64,000 nucleotides of DNA from Candidatus Aenigmatarchaeota archaeon. GTDB taxonomy: Archaea > Aenigmatarchaeota > Aenigmatarchaeia > GW2011-AR5. Location of the stretch: the NCBI GenBank assembly GCA_016198685.1, contig JACQID010000006.1:186001-250000 (forward strand). The letters run 5' to 3'. A program made the position numbers and the translations under genes. Shown here piece after piece: positions 28,693 through 38,624 of this stretch. How positions within the stretch are numbered: position 1 is the stretch's first letter; each line of letters begins with the position of its first letter. Under the pieces are notes generated by a model. The model saw only the letters and a list, made by a program, of their open reading frames with translations, had not been told where the DNA came from and did no database searches.

Positions 28693-30339
28693 CTTTTCTA
28701 TCGACTGCATCTCGAAAAGTTTCTTCACGCGCTTTATGTTGTCGGCATCTGCCGGTCCCTTGTCATAGCGTATGCGTTTGAGGCGCGGGAAACGCAATGC
28801 CATGCCGCTGCCATAAGTTGGCGATTTCTGTATTTCTTCATACGCGACTTCCACGACTATTTCAGGGCTGACTTCTGCAATTCGGTCCTGCTCCCGGATC
28901 ACCGCTTTCTTCAGCATCTGCGTCAGTTTTTCCAATTCTTCTTCTGTAGTGCCTGATGCCATCTTGCCTATTTCAACTAATTTTTCTTTCTTCTCATCCC
29001 ATACAGAAAGAAGGAATGAGCCGTACCATGCAGAACGCTTGCCCTCGCCAACTATGGCTTTTGTGATAATGCAGTCAAGGGTTTCCATAATTTCCTTGAC
29101 CTTAAGCCAGTATCCGACTCTCTTTCCCGGCTGGTAAGGAGCTTCAATGTTCTTCACCATGACGCCCTCCTGCCCGGCAGACAGTGCCTTCTGGTAAAAA
29201 GCATTCGCTTCCTCGTAATCAGTAGTTTCCAGATGCTCGGCAAAGCCGAACCCGGCGAGAGGTTTCACTGTTTCCTTGAGCTTCATCCACCGTTCCTTTA
29301 ATGGCGATCGCATGAGGTTCTCGCCATCGAGATAAATGATATCGAACATCCTTACATGAACAGGAATTTCTCTGACCATTTCGTCTATCGAATGCTTCCT
29401 TTGTATTCTTCGTGAAAGCATCTGAAACGGAAGCGGATTGCCTTCTTTGCTTATGGCAACGACCTCTCCCTCTGCTATAGACTGTTTTGCACGCATGGAC
29501 TCACGTGCACGTGCAACGATTTCAGGGAACTGGCGTGAAACTTCCTCAAGATTACGGGAAAATATTTTCACATCAGAATTTTTCTTGTGTATTTGAATGC
29601 GAAATCCGTCGTATTTGGTTTCAACTGCAGAACTTTCAAATTTCTCAAGGGCCGTCTTGAGATCTGCAGCCCTTTCGGCAAGCATCATGCGGACAGGAAC
29701 GAAAACTTCCATCTTTGCGGTCTTTCCCTCGGCTGCCATAGCTGCGACCCTGCCAAAATCGCCGGTGACGTCGAAAAGGTGCTCAACTTCTTTAGGATCG
29801 CGTGAGAATGCCTTGGCTATGGCATCTCTTACTGTTCCCGCAGCAACGCCTACGCGCATCTCCCCAAGCACAGTCCTTACTATGTATCTAGCCTCTTTCG
29901 GGGATGCAGCGGACAGAAGTTCGGAAATCAAAGCTATCTTCTTTTCACGCGATCCCTTGCCCTGCATGCCGGGAAGTTTCTTGATATTCTCGACTACTTT
30001 TCGGGCAGTAAGATTTCTATGGCCAAGAGTATTCTGTTTTCTGCTTTTCATGAGTTGTTCTGAAGTAAGGCCGAGATCGCCGGTTTCCCTGAAGACTGCA
30101 TCAAGCTCCTTTTCGGATGCGCCTGTCACATTAATGATTATCTTTTTCATGAGTTCCGATGCGACACCAAGGTTTTCCTGGCCTGAAGGGAATACCTGGC
30201 CTAAAGAAAGCAACACTGTATCATATAGTTCATCTTTCGTCGTCTTGGAATAGAATTCGCTTAATATATCACGTTTCTGCAGTTTCTTCGTTGTGGACTC
30301 AAGCTTCCCGTAGGAATCTGCGAGATCTGAATAATCCAT
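28663..30339 (-). CDS. lig: ATP-dependent DNA ligase
   Basis: TKYDGFRIQIHK, AEGEVVAI, EGVMVKN, GYWLKVK. Confidence 0.97.
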   Translation of the reverse strand: MDYSDLADSYGKLESTTKKLQKRDILSEFYSKTTKDELYDTVLLSLGQVFPSGQENLGVASELMKKIIINVTGASEKELDAVFRETGDLGLTSEQLMKSRKQNTLGHRNLTARKVVENIKKLPGMQGKGSREKKIALISELLSAASPKEARYIVRTVLGEMRVGVAAGTVRDAIAKAFSRDPKEVEHLFDVTGDFGRVAAMAAEGKTAKMEVFVPVRMMLAERAADLKTALEKFESSAVETKYDGFRIQIHKKNSDVKIFSRNLEEVSRQFPEIVARARESMRAKQSIAEGEVVAISKEGNPLPFQMLSRRIQRKHSIDEMVREIPVHVRMFDIIYLDGENLMRSPLKERWMKLKETVKPLAGFGFAEHLETTDYEEANAFYQKALSAGQEGVMVKNIEAPYQPGKRVGYWLKVKEIMETLDCIITKAIVGEGKRSAWYGSFLLSVWDEKKEKLVEIGKMASGTTEEELEKLTQMLKKAVIREQDRIAEVSPEIVVEVAYEEIQKSPTYGSGMALRFPRLKRIRYDKGPADADNIKRVKKLFEMQSIEKSKQGDAEPV

Positions 30340-30688
30340 GCTAAAATAAGGCGGCAGCGCCTTAAATGCTTCAACCTTGAGGAATATACTCTTGACATCC
30401 TCTGCGGCGGCTTATTCTTACTATGTGCGGATTGGACGACACGTGAGTCAGATATATGGATGTAATTTACATATTTTGCATCGCGTCTTTCAAGGCCGTC
30501 AGAATAAAATTCTTTCTCTTCGTCTTGGGCTTCCATTATTTGAGCTTGAGGGAGTTATATTTTCAGGGGCTTAGCGTGCTGTTCGTTCCCAAAACATAGA
30601 CTACTATCTATAATTAAGGGCAATCATGCATAAAAACGGGCTCAAACAACCTTTATAAAAATTGCTGTCAATAGAGGAAGGTGCTAAT

Positions 30689-31318
30689 ATGGCCGTAAAG
30701 AAACAATGGTATGATATAGTAACTCCTAAGGCATTCGGAGAAGTAGTGGTAGGGGAAACGCTTGCTGCCGACCCGAAATTTCTGCTTGGAAGGACGCTTA
30801 ATGTAAGCTTTGCAGAGCTTTCCAATGACTTTGGAAAATATTACATAAAAGCCATCTTTCAGATAGAGGCTACAGAAGGACAGAAAGCGAAAACGAAATT
30901 CATAGGCCACGAATGCATGAGAGAACGCCTGTATAGGATGGTGCAGCGCGGGTCCAAGAAAGTTGAAGCTATTCAGGATGTTGAAACTAAGGACGGCATG
31001 CCCATAAGAGTCAAAAGCATAATCATACTGAGAAGCAACGCAGGCACTTCTGTCAAGAATGCAGCAAGAAACGCGATGAAGGAAACTGTGATTGCAGTTG
31101 CGAAAGAAACGGAAGCGGAAAAATTCATAGGCATGATGCTTGCCGGCGAATTACAGGCTAAATTAAGACAGGAATGTAAGAAAATCACGCCTGTGATTAA
31201 CGTTGAAATAAGGAAAAGCGAAGTTCTCGGCCAGAGAAAGATAATAGAAGGCGAAGAGCACAAGGCTCTTCTTGTCGCCCAGGCCAAGGAGCAAGCTGAA
31301 CAGGCCGAAGCTCAGTAA
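30689..31318 (+). CDS. rps3ae: ribosomal protein S3Ae
   Basis: AVKKQWYDIVTPKAFGEVVVGET, LGRTLNVSFAELSND. Confidence 0.93.
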   Translation: MAVKKQWYDIVTPKAFGEVVVGETLAADPKFLLGRTLNVSFAELSNDFGKYYIKAIFQIEATEGQKAKTKFIGHECMRERLYRMVQRGSKKVEAIQDVETKDGMPIRVKSIIILRSNAGTSVKNAARNAMKETVIAVAKETEAEKFIGMMLAGELQAKLRQECKKITPVINVEIRKSEVLGQRKIIEGEEHKALLVAQAKEQAEQAEAQ

Positions 31319-31704
31319 GGCGTATCGTAATTTTTAAAATATCTGCTGCAAAACTGCCTCAAGTTCTTGGCGAGCTTATGTTCGCCAAGCATATTTATGG
31401 GCAGCCATATCATTTCGCCAAAGATCTCCGGCTCCATGATATCGGGTTCGCCCTCTATTATCTTTGCTAGGAAAATATGGCCTCTTAATTCCTTGTCCTG
31501 ATAACTTACATCATCATAGCCGCCGTATTGCAATATCTGTACGGTGCATCCGATTTCTTCCTTGGCTTCGCGTACGGCTGCCTGTTCAGCGGTTTCTCCC
31601 GGTTCAATCTTGCCGCCCGGAAGCTCATAGTGAGAATGCTTTTTCTTCCAAAGCAATAGAAGCTTGCCGTCTTTGATTATGGCGCAGCCTGCTATTTCTA
31701 TCAT
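31312..31704 (-). CDS. NUDIX hydrolase
   Basis: GGKIEPGETAEQAAVREAKEEIG. Confidence 0.95.
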   Translation of the reverse strand: MIEIAGCAIIKDGKLLLLWKKKHSHYELPGGKIEPGETAEQAAVREAKEEIGCTVQILQYGGYDDVSYQDKELRGHIFLAKIIEGEPDIMEPEIFGEMIWLPINMLGEHKLAKNLRQFCSRYFKNYDTPY

Positions 31705-31734
31705 GCAAAACAATGGCCGCGAGGGTTAAAAGAA

Positions 31735-31941
31735 TTATCGTTGTTCAACGTTGGCGGCTGAAGATATCCACAAGACACCTGCAGAGAGGAACATTACAAG
31801 CGCGAGGATTAGGGCTACGCCAAAGCTTACCGGGGTAGTTCCTTCAACCCATTCTATATTGCCGGCTATTAATGCGCCGATCATCATGGCAAAAGAACCA
31901 AGTATCCATAGGCCGTGTACATGGAAGTCAAACCCCGTCAT
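31735..31941 (-). CDS. small membrane protein
   Basis: 68 aa, two TM segments. Confidence 0.5.
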   Translation of the reverse strand: MTGFDFHVHGLWILGSFAMMIGALIAGNIEWVEGTTPVSFGVALILALVMFLSAGVLWISSAANVEQR

Positions 31942-33125
31942 TTCTTGCCCCTCTTCTTGTCGGCAACTACAGTCGACATATCCTTCACGAATCTTCGGAC
32001 GTATTCGCGCATGAGTTCTATATCCCTTTGCGGAATCTCGCCTGTGCGGTCCTCGTCAAGCATCTTTCTCATGGACACGACGCGCTTGAGCACTTCATCA
32101 TAGAATTGGTCCAGCCTGCCTGCATCTATAAGATGCGTCTTTATAGCGCCAGGCAGATCCTTCGGGTCGGGAGGAAGCTTGTCTATGTTTTTGAGGCCGG
32201 CGACAGCCGCCTTGATCATTACCTCATAATTGCGCTGCACGAGATCTTTCTTTCTGTTCTTCTGCAGATGCAGAAGCATCTGCTCCATGCGCGAAACGAA
32301 GTTCTTGGATTTTTGTATGAAGTCGTCAAGCTGCACGCCTGTGATGTCCTTTATCTCCTTGTGTTCGACGCGCTTGCGGAAGTCTATGACGCTTTCCAGA
32401 TCCCTCAGGTAATTTTCTTCCAACAGCTTCGCGTCAACTAAATGCTCCTTGACGCTATCGGTTGTATGCTTGGGCGATGGAGGATTGAGACCCATATACA
32501 TAAGCACGGCTTGGGATGAATTGAGCATGGCATAATAAACGTCTTCTGCGACCATGTAGAGCTTTGCCGTTTCCACGCGCGTGATCTTCTGGGGAGCGGA
32601 TTCCATGAATTTTTCAACCGCCTCCAGTGTTGTGGGTATTTTCCCGTATTCCAGGAGCTTTCTTACAGGTATCCAGAAGCCTGTATCATACAGTGCCCAG
32701 CCGTCCCTGACTATTGTATAAAGTAATGGATGCCCGATCCTTGCCATATCCCAGAATTCCGTTAACGTCCAAGCTGGTTGAACCACTATATCTTCGGAAA
32801 GTTTCTTGCCCATGGAATAAAGATCGTCATCAAATCTCGCCTTCATCTCAGGCGTGAATCTTGATAGAGTATCGTCTATTATAACAAGCATGTCTATATC
32901 GCTTTTCTTGTGAAAGTCCGTTCTTGTGAACGATCCAAAGAGCACTACTGCCTTCACGATATCCTTGTATTTTTTGAGGATTTCGTCCTTGTATTTATTT
33001 GCTATAGCAAGTTGTTTTTTCCTGAATTCTTCAAGCGGTTTGTTCTCTATAGATGCTGGCTGCTCTCCGTTTTGGACAGGCGTCTTGACCTTCTTCGTTT
33101 TCTTGACTGCTTTCTTGGTAGGCAT
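31938..33125 (-). CDS. MNT-type nucleotidyltransferase fused to HEPN-like helical domains
   Basis: VVLFGSFTRTDFHKKSDIDMLVIID; helical DFRKRVEHKEI with R-x4-H. Confidence 0.75.
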   Translation of the reverse strand: MPTKKAVKKTKKVKTPVQNGEQPASIENKPLEEFRKKQLAIANKYKDEILKKYKDIVKAVVLFGSFTRTDFHKKSDIDMLVIIDDTLSRFTPEMKARFDDDLYSMGKKLSEDIVVQPAWTLTEFWDMARIGHPLLYTIVRDGWALYDTGFWIPVRKLLEYGKIPTTLEAVEKFMESAPQKITRVETAKLYMVAEDVYYAMLNSSQAVLMYMGLNPPSPKHTTDSVKEHLVDAKLLEENYLRDLESVIDFRKRVEHKEIKDITGVQLDDFIQKSKNFVSRMEQMLLHLQKNRKKDLVQRNYEVMIKAAVAGLKNIDKLPPDPKDLPGAIKTHLIDAGRLDQFYDEVLKRVVSMRKMLDEDRTGEIPQRDIELMREYVRRFVKDMSTVVADKKRGKK

Positions 33126-33165
33126 ATTATTACTTGAGAAGGGGTTATAAGAATTTATCGCTTTT

Positions 33166-34896
33166 CTAGCGGTATCTGCCTCTTTCCCATTCTTTGGCTT
33201 TTCCGGCATCAACGGCAGCCTTGCCAAGGAATGTATGCTTCTCTTCAGGTATTTTGAGAAGGCCCTGTAATGGATCCCATGCATGCTCGCGCATGGCAAC
33301 AAGCTGTTGTGCATAGATATCCTTGTTTTCGAGGGATAGGCCGTAGAATTCGGGCGGAAGCGCCTCAGGTCTTGTGTCTGTATCAAGATATTTTACTATC
33401 TGCCTAAGCACGTAAACGCTGTATTCAAATATGTTGCTCATTTGCTGGTTGCCCGGTGATCTTCCGCTGCCACGTTCAAATATAATATAGCCGTCTTTGA
33501 AGCCTTTCTGCCTGAACCAGTATATCCATTTATATAGCGTGTCCGCGCCGCGGTCAGCGAGGGCTATAGGAATATGTGCCGTCCCGAAGTACGGTATAGG
33601 ATCGCCCAAGTGGAGTAGGAAGACTTGCGATCCGAAATCGTTGGGTAAGGTAGGAAGTTCAATGTTAAGGTCTATGTTCTGGCCCATCTCCTGCTCGAAG
33701 TCTATGCACTGCATGACTGCCGAGGAGCCTATTTTTTTGAGAAGATGATAGGCATGCAATGGATGATAAAGCCGCGCTATGCCTTCTGTTCCCTGTCCGG
33801 ATTGCGGGCATTCAAGAAGAAGCTTGACATTGTTTTTTTCGCAGAATTCCACGACGCTCATGCCACCCATGTGTTCCCTGTTATAATCCACTCTGCCAGG
33901 GCTTTTTCTGGTGGTAAAATGAGAATACAAGTAAAATGCAGCTACTGCCGCGTTGAATTCTCTCTGTTTCTCTATATATGCGCGGTTGGCGTCTTCTGAA
34001 TTATTGGAATAAGGTTCGCCTACTATCTTCACCCATATGGGATCCTTATTCGCTATCATGTATACGGCAGTGGCAAGATAGGCATCTATTTCTCCGGCCT
34101 CTATCTGATATTTTTCTATTTCGCCCTCTTTCCAGATGTCAAAGAGTCTTTCTTCTCTCATTCTTCTGAGAGTGGAATTTTCGATGTCGTCCCTTTGGGC
34201 GTTTAGAGAGTTTCTTACGTCATGCTCCAATTGCTCATCGCTGAGATCCTTGTACCTTTCGTCTTTTCGGAGCGCTTCTCTCGTGGCTTCTTCGGTCTTT
34301 TTTGCTTCTTCCTGGAAAATTTTGGCGACTTCAGTGCGGTATCTGGGCGTCTGTCTCAGCTCCTGCTCCACACGGCCCCCTACAAGATGCCTCTTAAGCC
34401 AGTCTTTGAGCACTTCAGCGCCTTTATCGCCTTGAGCAATCCGTTCATCGACCCATTCGCCAAATGGTTGTCCTGTAGGAGCTACAACCTGATATGTGTA
34501 ACCGAAAGGTCTTAGCTCGCGCTCATGAAACGACATCCATGTCGTGTTTGAGAGATGGAAGTTGACGTAGATGAATTTCAGGTTAGACGCGCCCTTCATG
34601 GTTATGCAAAGCCTTTCGTGGCTCTGGTCCCATCTTATGCGCTCTGCACTTTCAAACATGGCAACCTCGCCGATCTCGCCATGAAGGCCAAGTTCCATGT
34701 TCAATTTTTCGCGGACGCGATCCACGTAATTCTTTATGTCAGGCTCCAGGAACTCAAGGACTGTATCAAGATCAACCTGGTTGAATTGTATGCCTAGCGT
34801 GGCGCCAAAAGAGCCTGCCTTGCTGCCTAGACCCAAAAGATTCGGATCTTTTCCGATATTCCACCAGCCTGAAGAAATGCCAACTTTGTATGCCAT
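33166..34896 (-). CDS. TIM-barrel (AP-endonuclease/sugar-isomerase-like) protein with helical insertion
   Basis: ELGLHGEIGEVAMFESAE, VKLLLECPQSGQG, VFLLHLGDPI; long charged helical insert. Confidence 0.6.
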   Translation of the reverse strand: MAYKVGISSGWWNIGKDPNLLGLGSKAGSFGATLGIQFNQVDLDTVLEFLEPDIKNYVDRVREKLNMELGLHGEIGEVAMFESAERIRWDQSHERLCITMKGASNLKFIYVNFHLSNTTWMSFHERELRPFGYTYQVVAPTGQPFGEWVDERIAQGDKGAEVLKDWLKRHLVGGRVEQELRQTPRYRTEVAKIFQEEAKKTEEATREALRKDERYKDLSDEQLEHDVRNSLNAQRDDIENSTLRRMREERLFDIWKEGEIEKYQIEAGEIDAYLATAVYMIANKDPIWVKIVGEPYSNNSEDANRAYIEKQREFNAAVAAFYLYSHFTTRKSPGRVDYNREHMGGMSVVEFCEKNNVKLLLECPQSGQGTEGIARLYHPLHAYHLLKKIGSSAVMQCIDFEQEMGQNIDLNIELPTLPNDFGSQVFLLHLGDPIPYFGTAHIPIALADRGADTLYKWIYWFRQKGFKDGYIIFERGSGRSPGNQQMSNIFEYSVYVLRQIVKYLDTDTRPEALPPEFYGLSLENKDIYAQQLVAMREHAWDPLQGLLKIPEEKHTFLGKAAVDAGKAKEWERGRYR

Positions 34897-34920
34897 GTTT
34901 TTTACCTATACGTCAAGCGC

Positions 34921-36729
34921 TCAGTGATGCCCGCCGCCCCCGGGTGCAGGAGCCGCCGGTTTTGGCGGAGGAGCGGGAGTCGCCCCGCCTTTGCCGATGC
35001 CTATCTTGTTCTTGAGGAAATTGACTATCGGAGCATATCTTTCTTTTGCCATGCCTCGAAGGTGAATCTTGCCTATCCTTTCATCGAAATCCTTTTCATA
35101 AGGCCTGTTCTTCATGAATTGGAACGCAAACCCTATCTTTGCCAGCGTCTCGCTTATCTTTGCCATGCCCTCATGGAAACCGCCGCCTTCATGATCTTCT
35201 TTTTTATCGTCATGGTCATGCTCATCATGCCCTGAGTCATGGGAATCTCCACTGCTCTTCTGATTCTTTTTTTCTTTTGTCTCTTTCTCTGTTTTTTTGT
35301 TATGTTCAATATCGTGGATCCTATCATGCAATGATTTCTTGAGTCCAAGCAGCTCGTCCACATACCAGTCTAGCTCCTGCTTCATGGCCTCGTATTCAAG
35401 AAGCTTCACAAGCAGCACATTCTGGCTCATGAAGACGCCATAAATAAAAAAATCCGCATCCTCTATTTCATCGCCCGATGCAAGACGCATGTTCATCTTG
35501 TTGATGTCCAATACAAAGAACGAATAATAGAGTTTTCTTGTGGTGATAGATGAAGTTTCGGTAAGTATATGTTTTACTTTTTCATCGACCCAGTCTTTAG
35601 TTATCCACTTGTATTTCACGACAAGCCCGTGATCTTTATGGAATATAAGATTATCCTGCGTCCACTTGTCATAAGGAGTAAAAGTCCCGTCTGCTTGCTC
35701 AACCGCCTGCTCTTCCGAGCCGGCCATACGGGCAAATTCAGTAGCAGTATAAAATCGCCATGCCCATGCCCTTATGTTGTTCACAGCAAGGGCTTGGGAC
35801 GGATTGAAAAGAAAATTTTCGTGCATATGGTGGCTCCCCATCCCCTTGCCCTCAAGGCCTTCTGCCAGGAGCTTGTGCCTCAGTATATTCGGGCCAAGCC
35901 ATTCTCTGTACATATGGACCGTATATTCTCTGCTTCTCACGAGTTCCGTTATTTTCTGATATCGCGATTTGAGCTCTGGTTCAAACAGTTTTTTCCATTC
36001 CTGATATAGACGGTTCTTTGAAGAAAGCACGACTGCTTCAGCTTTAGAGACGTTCAGTTTCTCGGTTATTATGTTGACATCTGTTTCACTGCCCATGCGC
36101 ATGAAATCGGTTATGAGTGTCGGCCATCTGCTTACTATATTGCGCATGGCTATGCTGTCTCCGGTATGTGCGTCTACCTGATCTATAAATACCGCCCTAA
36201 GCGCGTGTTCATCCTTTTTTTCTGCAAATGAGGACCATCGCTTATCTTCGGGCGCGTCTGGATCGTATTTCACGCCAAAATAATCAAGGAATTCCCTGTA
36301 TTTTCTTTCATCGTGCTTCAGAAGCTCAAGATCTGCTATAGATTGCGATATGGATTGCAACCCTGCCTTTATTCTGCCCTCGATTTCCTCTTTCTGGGCA
36401 ATTGTTATATGATAGTACTGGGAGTATGTAGGCGTCACTTCTATTGTCTCGGAAATTTTCTTGACGCCGTTATATTCCCATTTCCTCAACTGCAAAAGAA
36501 GGCTCATCCATATGCCGGATGTCATTCCAGGAGGAGTTGTGGGGTTTATCTTTGTGAACATCTCAAATGGCATGGAGCATACTGCATGGCCAAGATATTT
36601 GCCATGAGGGCCAAAATATTCGGAATCAAACCCTTTGTCGTTTACCCTGGCATTTGGAACCCCTGTTATAGGATTTCTTGTCGTAAACATTTTATCGTCA
36701 AGAATGAAATCCTTAGGTTTTTCAGGCAT
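34921..36729 (-). CDS. uncharacterised protein with His/Asp-rich segment
   Basis: 602 aa; SGDSHDSGHDEHDHDDKKEDHEGGGFHEG and C-terminal Pro/Gly-His tail. Confidence 0.75.
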   Translation of the reverse strand: MPEKPKDFILDDKMFTTRNPITGVPNARVNDKGFDSEYFGPHGKYLGHAVCSMPFEMFTKINPTTPPGMTSGIWMSLLLQLRKWEYNGVKKISETIEVTPTYSQYYHITIAQKEEIEGRIKAGLQSISQSIADLELLKHDERKYREFLDYFGVKYDPDAPEDKRWSSFAEKKDEHALRAVFIDQVDAHTGDSIAMRNIVSRWPTLITDFMRMGSETDVNIITEKLNVSKAEAVVLSSKNRLYQEWKKLFEPELKSRYQKITELVRSREYTVHMYREWLGPNILRHKLLAEGLEGKGMGSHHMHENFLFNPSQALAVNNIRAWAWRFYTATEFARMAGSEEQAVEQADGTFTPYDKWTQDNLIFHKDHGLVVKYKWITKDWVDEKVKHILTETSSITTRKLYYSFFVLDINKMNMRLASGDEIEDADFFIYGVFMSQNVLLVKLLEYEAMKQELDWYVDELLGLKKSLHDRIHDIEHNKKTEKETKEKKNQKSSGDSHDSGHDEHDHDDKKEDHEGGGFHEGMAKISETLAKIGFAFQFMKNRPYEKDFDERIGKIHLRGMAKERYAPIVNFLKNKIGIGKGGATPAPPPKPAAPAPGGGGHH

Positions 36730-36762
36730 TATTATACTTATCTTGGTCGTGCTATAAATGGT

Positions 36763-37107
36763 TTATGTAAGAAGCAGCCAGATACCGAGTATGCTAAGCA
36801 CGATGCCTATGAATATTCCGGCCTTGCTCATGCCTTCTTTCTGATAATCAAGTATATCCGGGAAACCTATTACAAGAAACACTCCGATGCCTGCAAGGAA
36901 AAGCGCAAAGAGCTTTTTCAGAACAAAGCCTAGCGTAAGTTTAGAGACATATATCCAGCCGCCGCCAAATATCGACAAGACACCTACTATCAGGACTATC
37001 ATAAGGTGCGTATCTTTAAGGACGCTGCCTCGCTGTTCTATGGAGAAATATATGGAAAGGATGCCAAAAGCTATGAGAACAGCTCCTATGACGTATTCTA
37101 CGACCAT
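36763..37107 (-). CDS. four-TM membrane protein
   Basis: MVVEYVIGAVLIAFGILSIY... 115 aa. Confidence 0.6.
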   Translation of the reverse strand: MVVEYVIGAVLIAFGILSIYFSIEQRGSVLKDTHLMIVLIVGVLSIFGGGWIYVSKLTLGFVLKKLFALFLAGIGVFLVIGFPDILDYQKEGMSKAGIFIGIVLSILGIWLLLT

Positions 37108-37180
37108 GTCATGACCTCTAACGCATAAATAGCGCCATAATTTTATATACCGCGTACTATAATAATAGATAGGTTTTAGC

Positions 37181-37702
37181 ATGGTTTGGGCAAGGACAAG
37201 GTTGCTGATTTGGGACTACATATTCGAGCCAGTAAAGAGAATAAAAGTAAATTACGTCGGCCCCCATCCGGACAAATTCTACAAGGAGGTCAATAAGCTC
37301 ATAAGGACAGTTTTCAACGTCCCTGACGCCTATGTGCAGGAGAAAGAATATACGTGGGAAAAGGGCGAAGAAGCCGAGAAATTCGACATAGACTGGGAAG
37401 TCAACAAGATGCTGGATACTTTCAGCTACATAACGGTTGAAATATCCCTGAGAGGCTTTGTCTCCCATGACCACGGCAAGGCATCAATAGTGCTAAGACC
37501 GAGACTAATAACAGAATACCCTCAAGACACGGTCTGGCAGAACAGCATAGTATACGAAATGCTCAGGCGCGTATGGCACAAGTTTTTCTATCACCAGAGA
37601 AGAATGGAATACCTTGCGATGGGCAAGGAAATGGTAGTGACTTTTGAGAACAGCGTCAAGGCCTATGGAGAGCAGCTTAGGGAGAGCAAGGTGGAAGAGT
37701 GA
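37181..37702 (+). CDS. uncharacterised protein (paralogue of next ORF)
   Basis: DYIFEPVKRIKVNYVGPHPDKFYKEV...VWHKFFYHQRRMEYLAMGKEM. Confidence 0.75.
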   Translation: MVWARTRLLIWDYIFEPVKRIKVNYVGPHPDKFYKEVNKLIRTVFNVPDAYVQEKEYTWEKGEEAEKFDIDWEVNKMLDTFSYITVEISLRGFVSHDHGKASIVLRPRLITEYPQDTVWQNSIVYEMLRRVWHKFFYHQRRMEYLAMGKEMVVTFENSVKAYGEQLRESKVEE

Positions 37703-38187
37703 GCCCAACGGTACAGGTTGAGGATGATATACTTCAGCCATCCGATTCCATGAAGATAGATTTCAAGGGAAAGCATCCTTTTGCCGCATGCGAGAAATTT
37801 CCGGAATATTTGAGGGATATAATGAAGGTATCCCGGAAAGATATAGTTGAAACTGACCTGCGATGGGATATCACTTCCGATCCGCGCACGTTTTACGGCT
37901 GGTGGGCAGGGTCGAGGAAAGAGGACAGGTGGACAAGGACTACCATAAGAATAATTGCACAAGGGGAGCAGGGCACGAATTTCAAGGGCTCCATAAAAAT
38001 CATAATCAAAGGCACCATAACGACAACCTATGAATACAGCAACTTCATACAGAAGAGCTTCTGGTGGTTTTTCAATCACATGTTCTACTATAACAATAGA
38101 AGAAGATACTTTGAATTTGCTAAGGATAACATAATGGAGATACGCGAAGCTTTACTAAAGCAATTCGAAATATACCGGGAGGCATGA
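37699..38187 (+). CDS. uncharacterised protein (paralogue of previous ORF)
   Basis: DDILQPSDSMKIDFKGKHPFAACEKF...FWWFFNHMFYYNNRRRYFEFAKDN; GTG start overlapping previous stop. Confidence 0.75.
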   Translation: MSPTVQVEDDILQPSDSMKIDFKGKHPFAACEKFPEYLRDIMKVSRKDIVETDLRWDITSDPRTFYGWWAGSRKEDRWTRTTIRIIAQGEQGTNFKGSIKIIIKGTITTTYEYSNFIQKSFWWFFNHMFYYNNRRRYFEFAKDNIMEIREALLKQFEIYREA

Positions 38188-38600
38188 CTATGGGAATAGG
38201 CGACATAATAGGAGGCGTAAAAGACAAAATCCTTGGAAGGAATAACAATGAGGATCTTGATGACATAAAATCTTATGTTACCGGTGCCAATGACCAATAT
38301 GGGCAAAGCTTCCGTGAAAACGTGATGGGTGCGGCTGAACAGGCAAATGATACCCCGCCCAAGCCTTGGGAGCGGGAAAATATTGCTACCGACCCTTTCG
38401 GTTCAGAGCAGCCTTTACCTGACAGGCGGGACCTTACGATGCAAAGCGGCCGCCCAAGCCGTACTGAAGCAAACTATGATATCATGGAGAAATTGACCAT
38501 GATCGAATCCCAGCTTGCCGCGATCCGAAGCCAGACTGAAACAATCAATGAACGCCTGAAGAATCTTGAGTTCAGGATGGGGACAGGAAGAAGGTTCTGA
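38184..38600 (+). CDS. uncharacterised protein with C-terminal coiled coil
   Basis: ATGA overlap with previous ORF; EKLTMIESQLAAIRSQTETINERLKNLEFRMG. Confidence 0.7.
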   Translation: MTMGIGDIIGGVKDKILGRNNNEDLDDIKSYVTGANDQYGQSFRENVMGAAEQANDTPPKPWERENIATDPFGSEQPLPDRRDLTMQSGRPSRTEANYDIMEKLTMIESQLAAIRSQTETINERLKNLEFRMGTGRRF

Positions 38601-38624
38601 TTTTTATAGAATGAGAAAATACGG

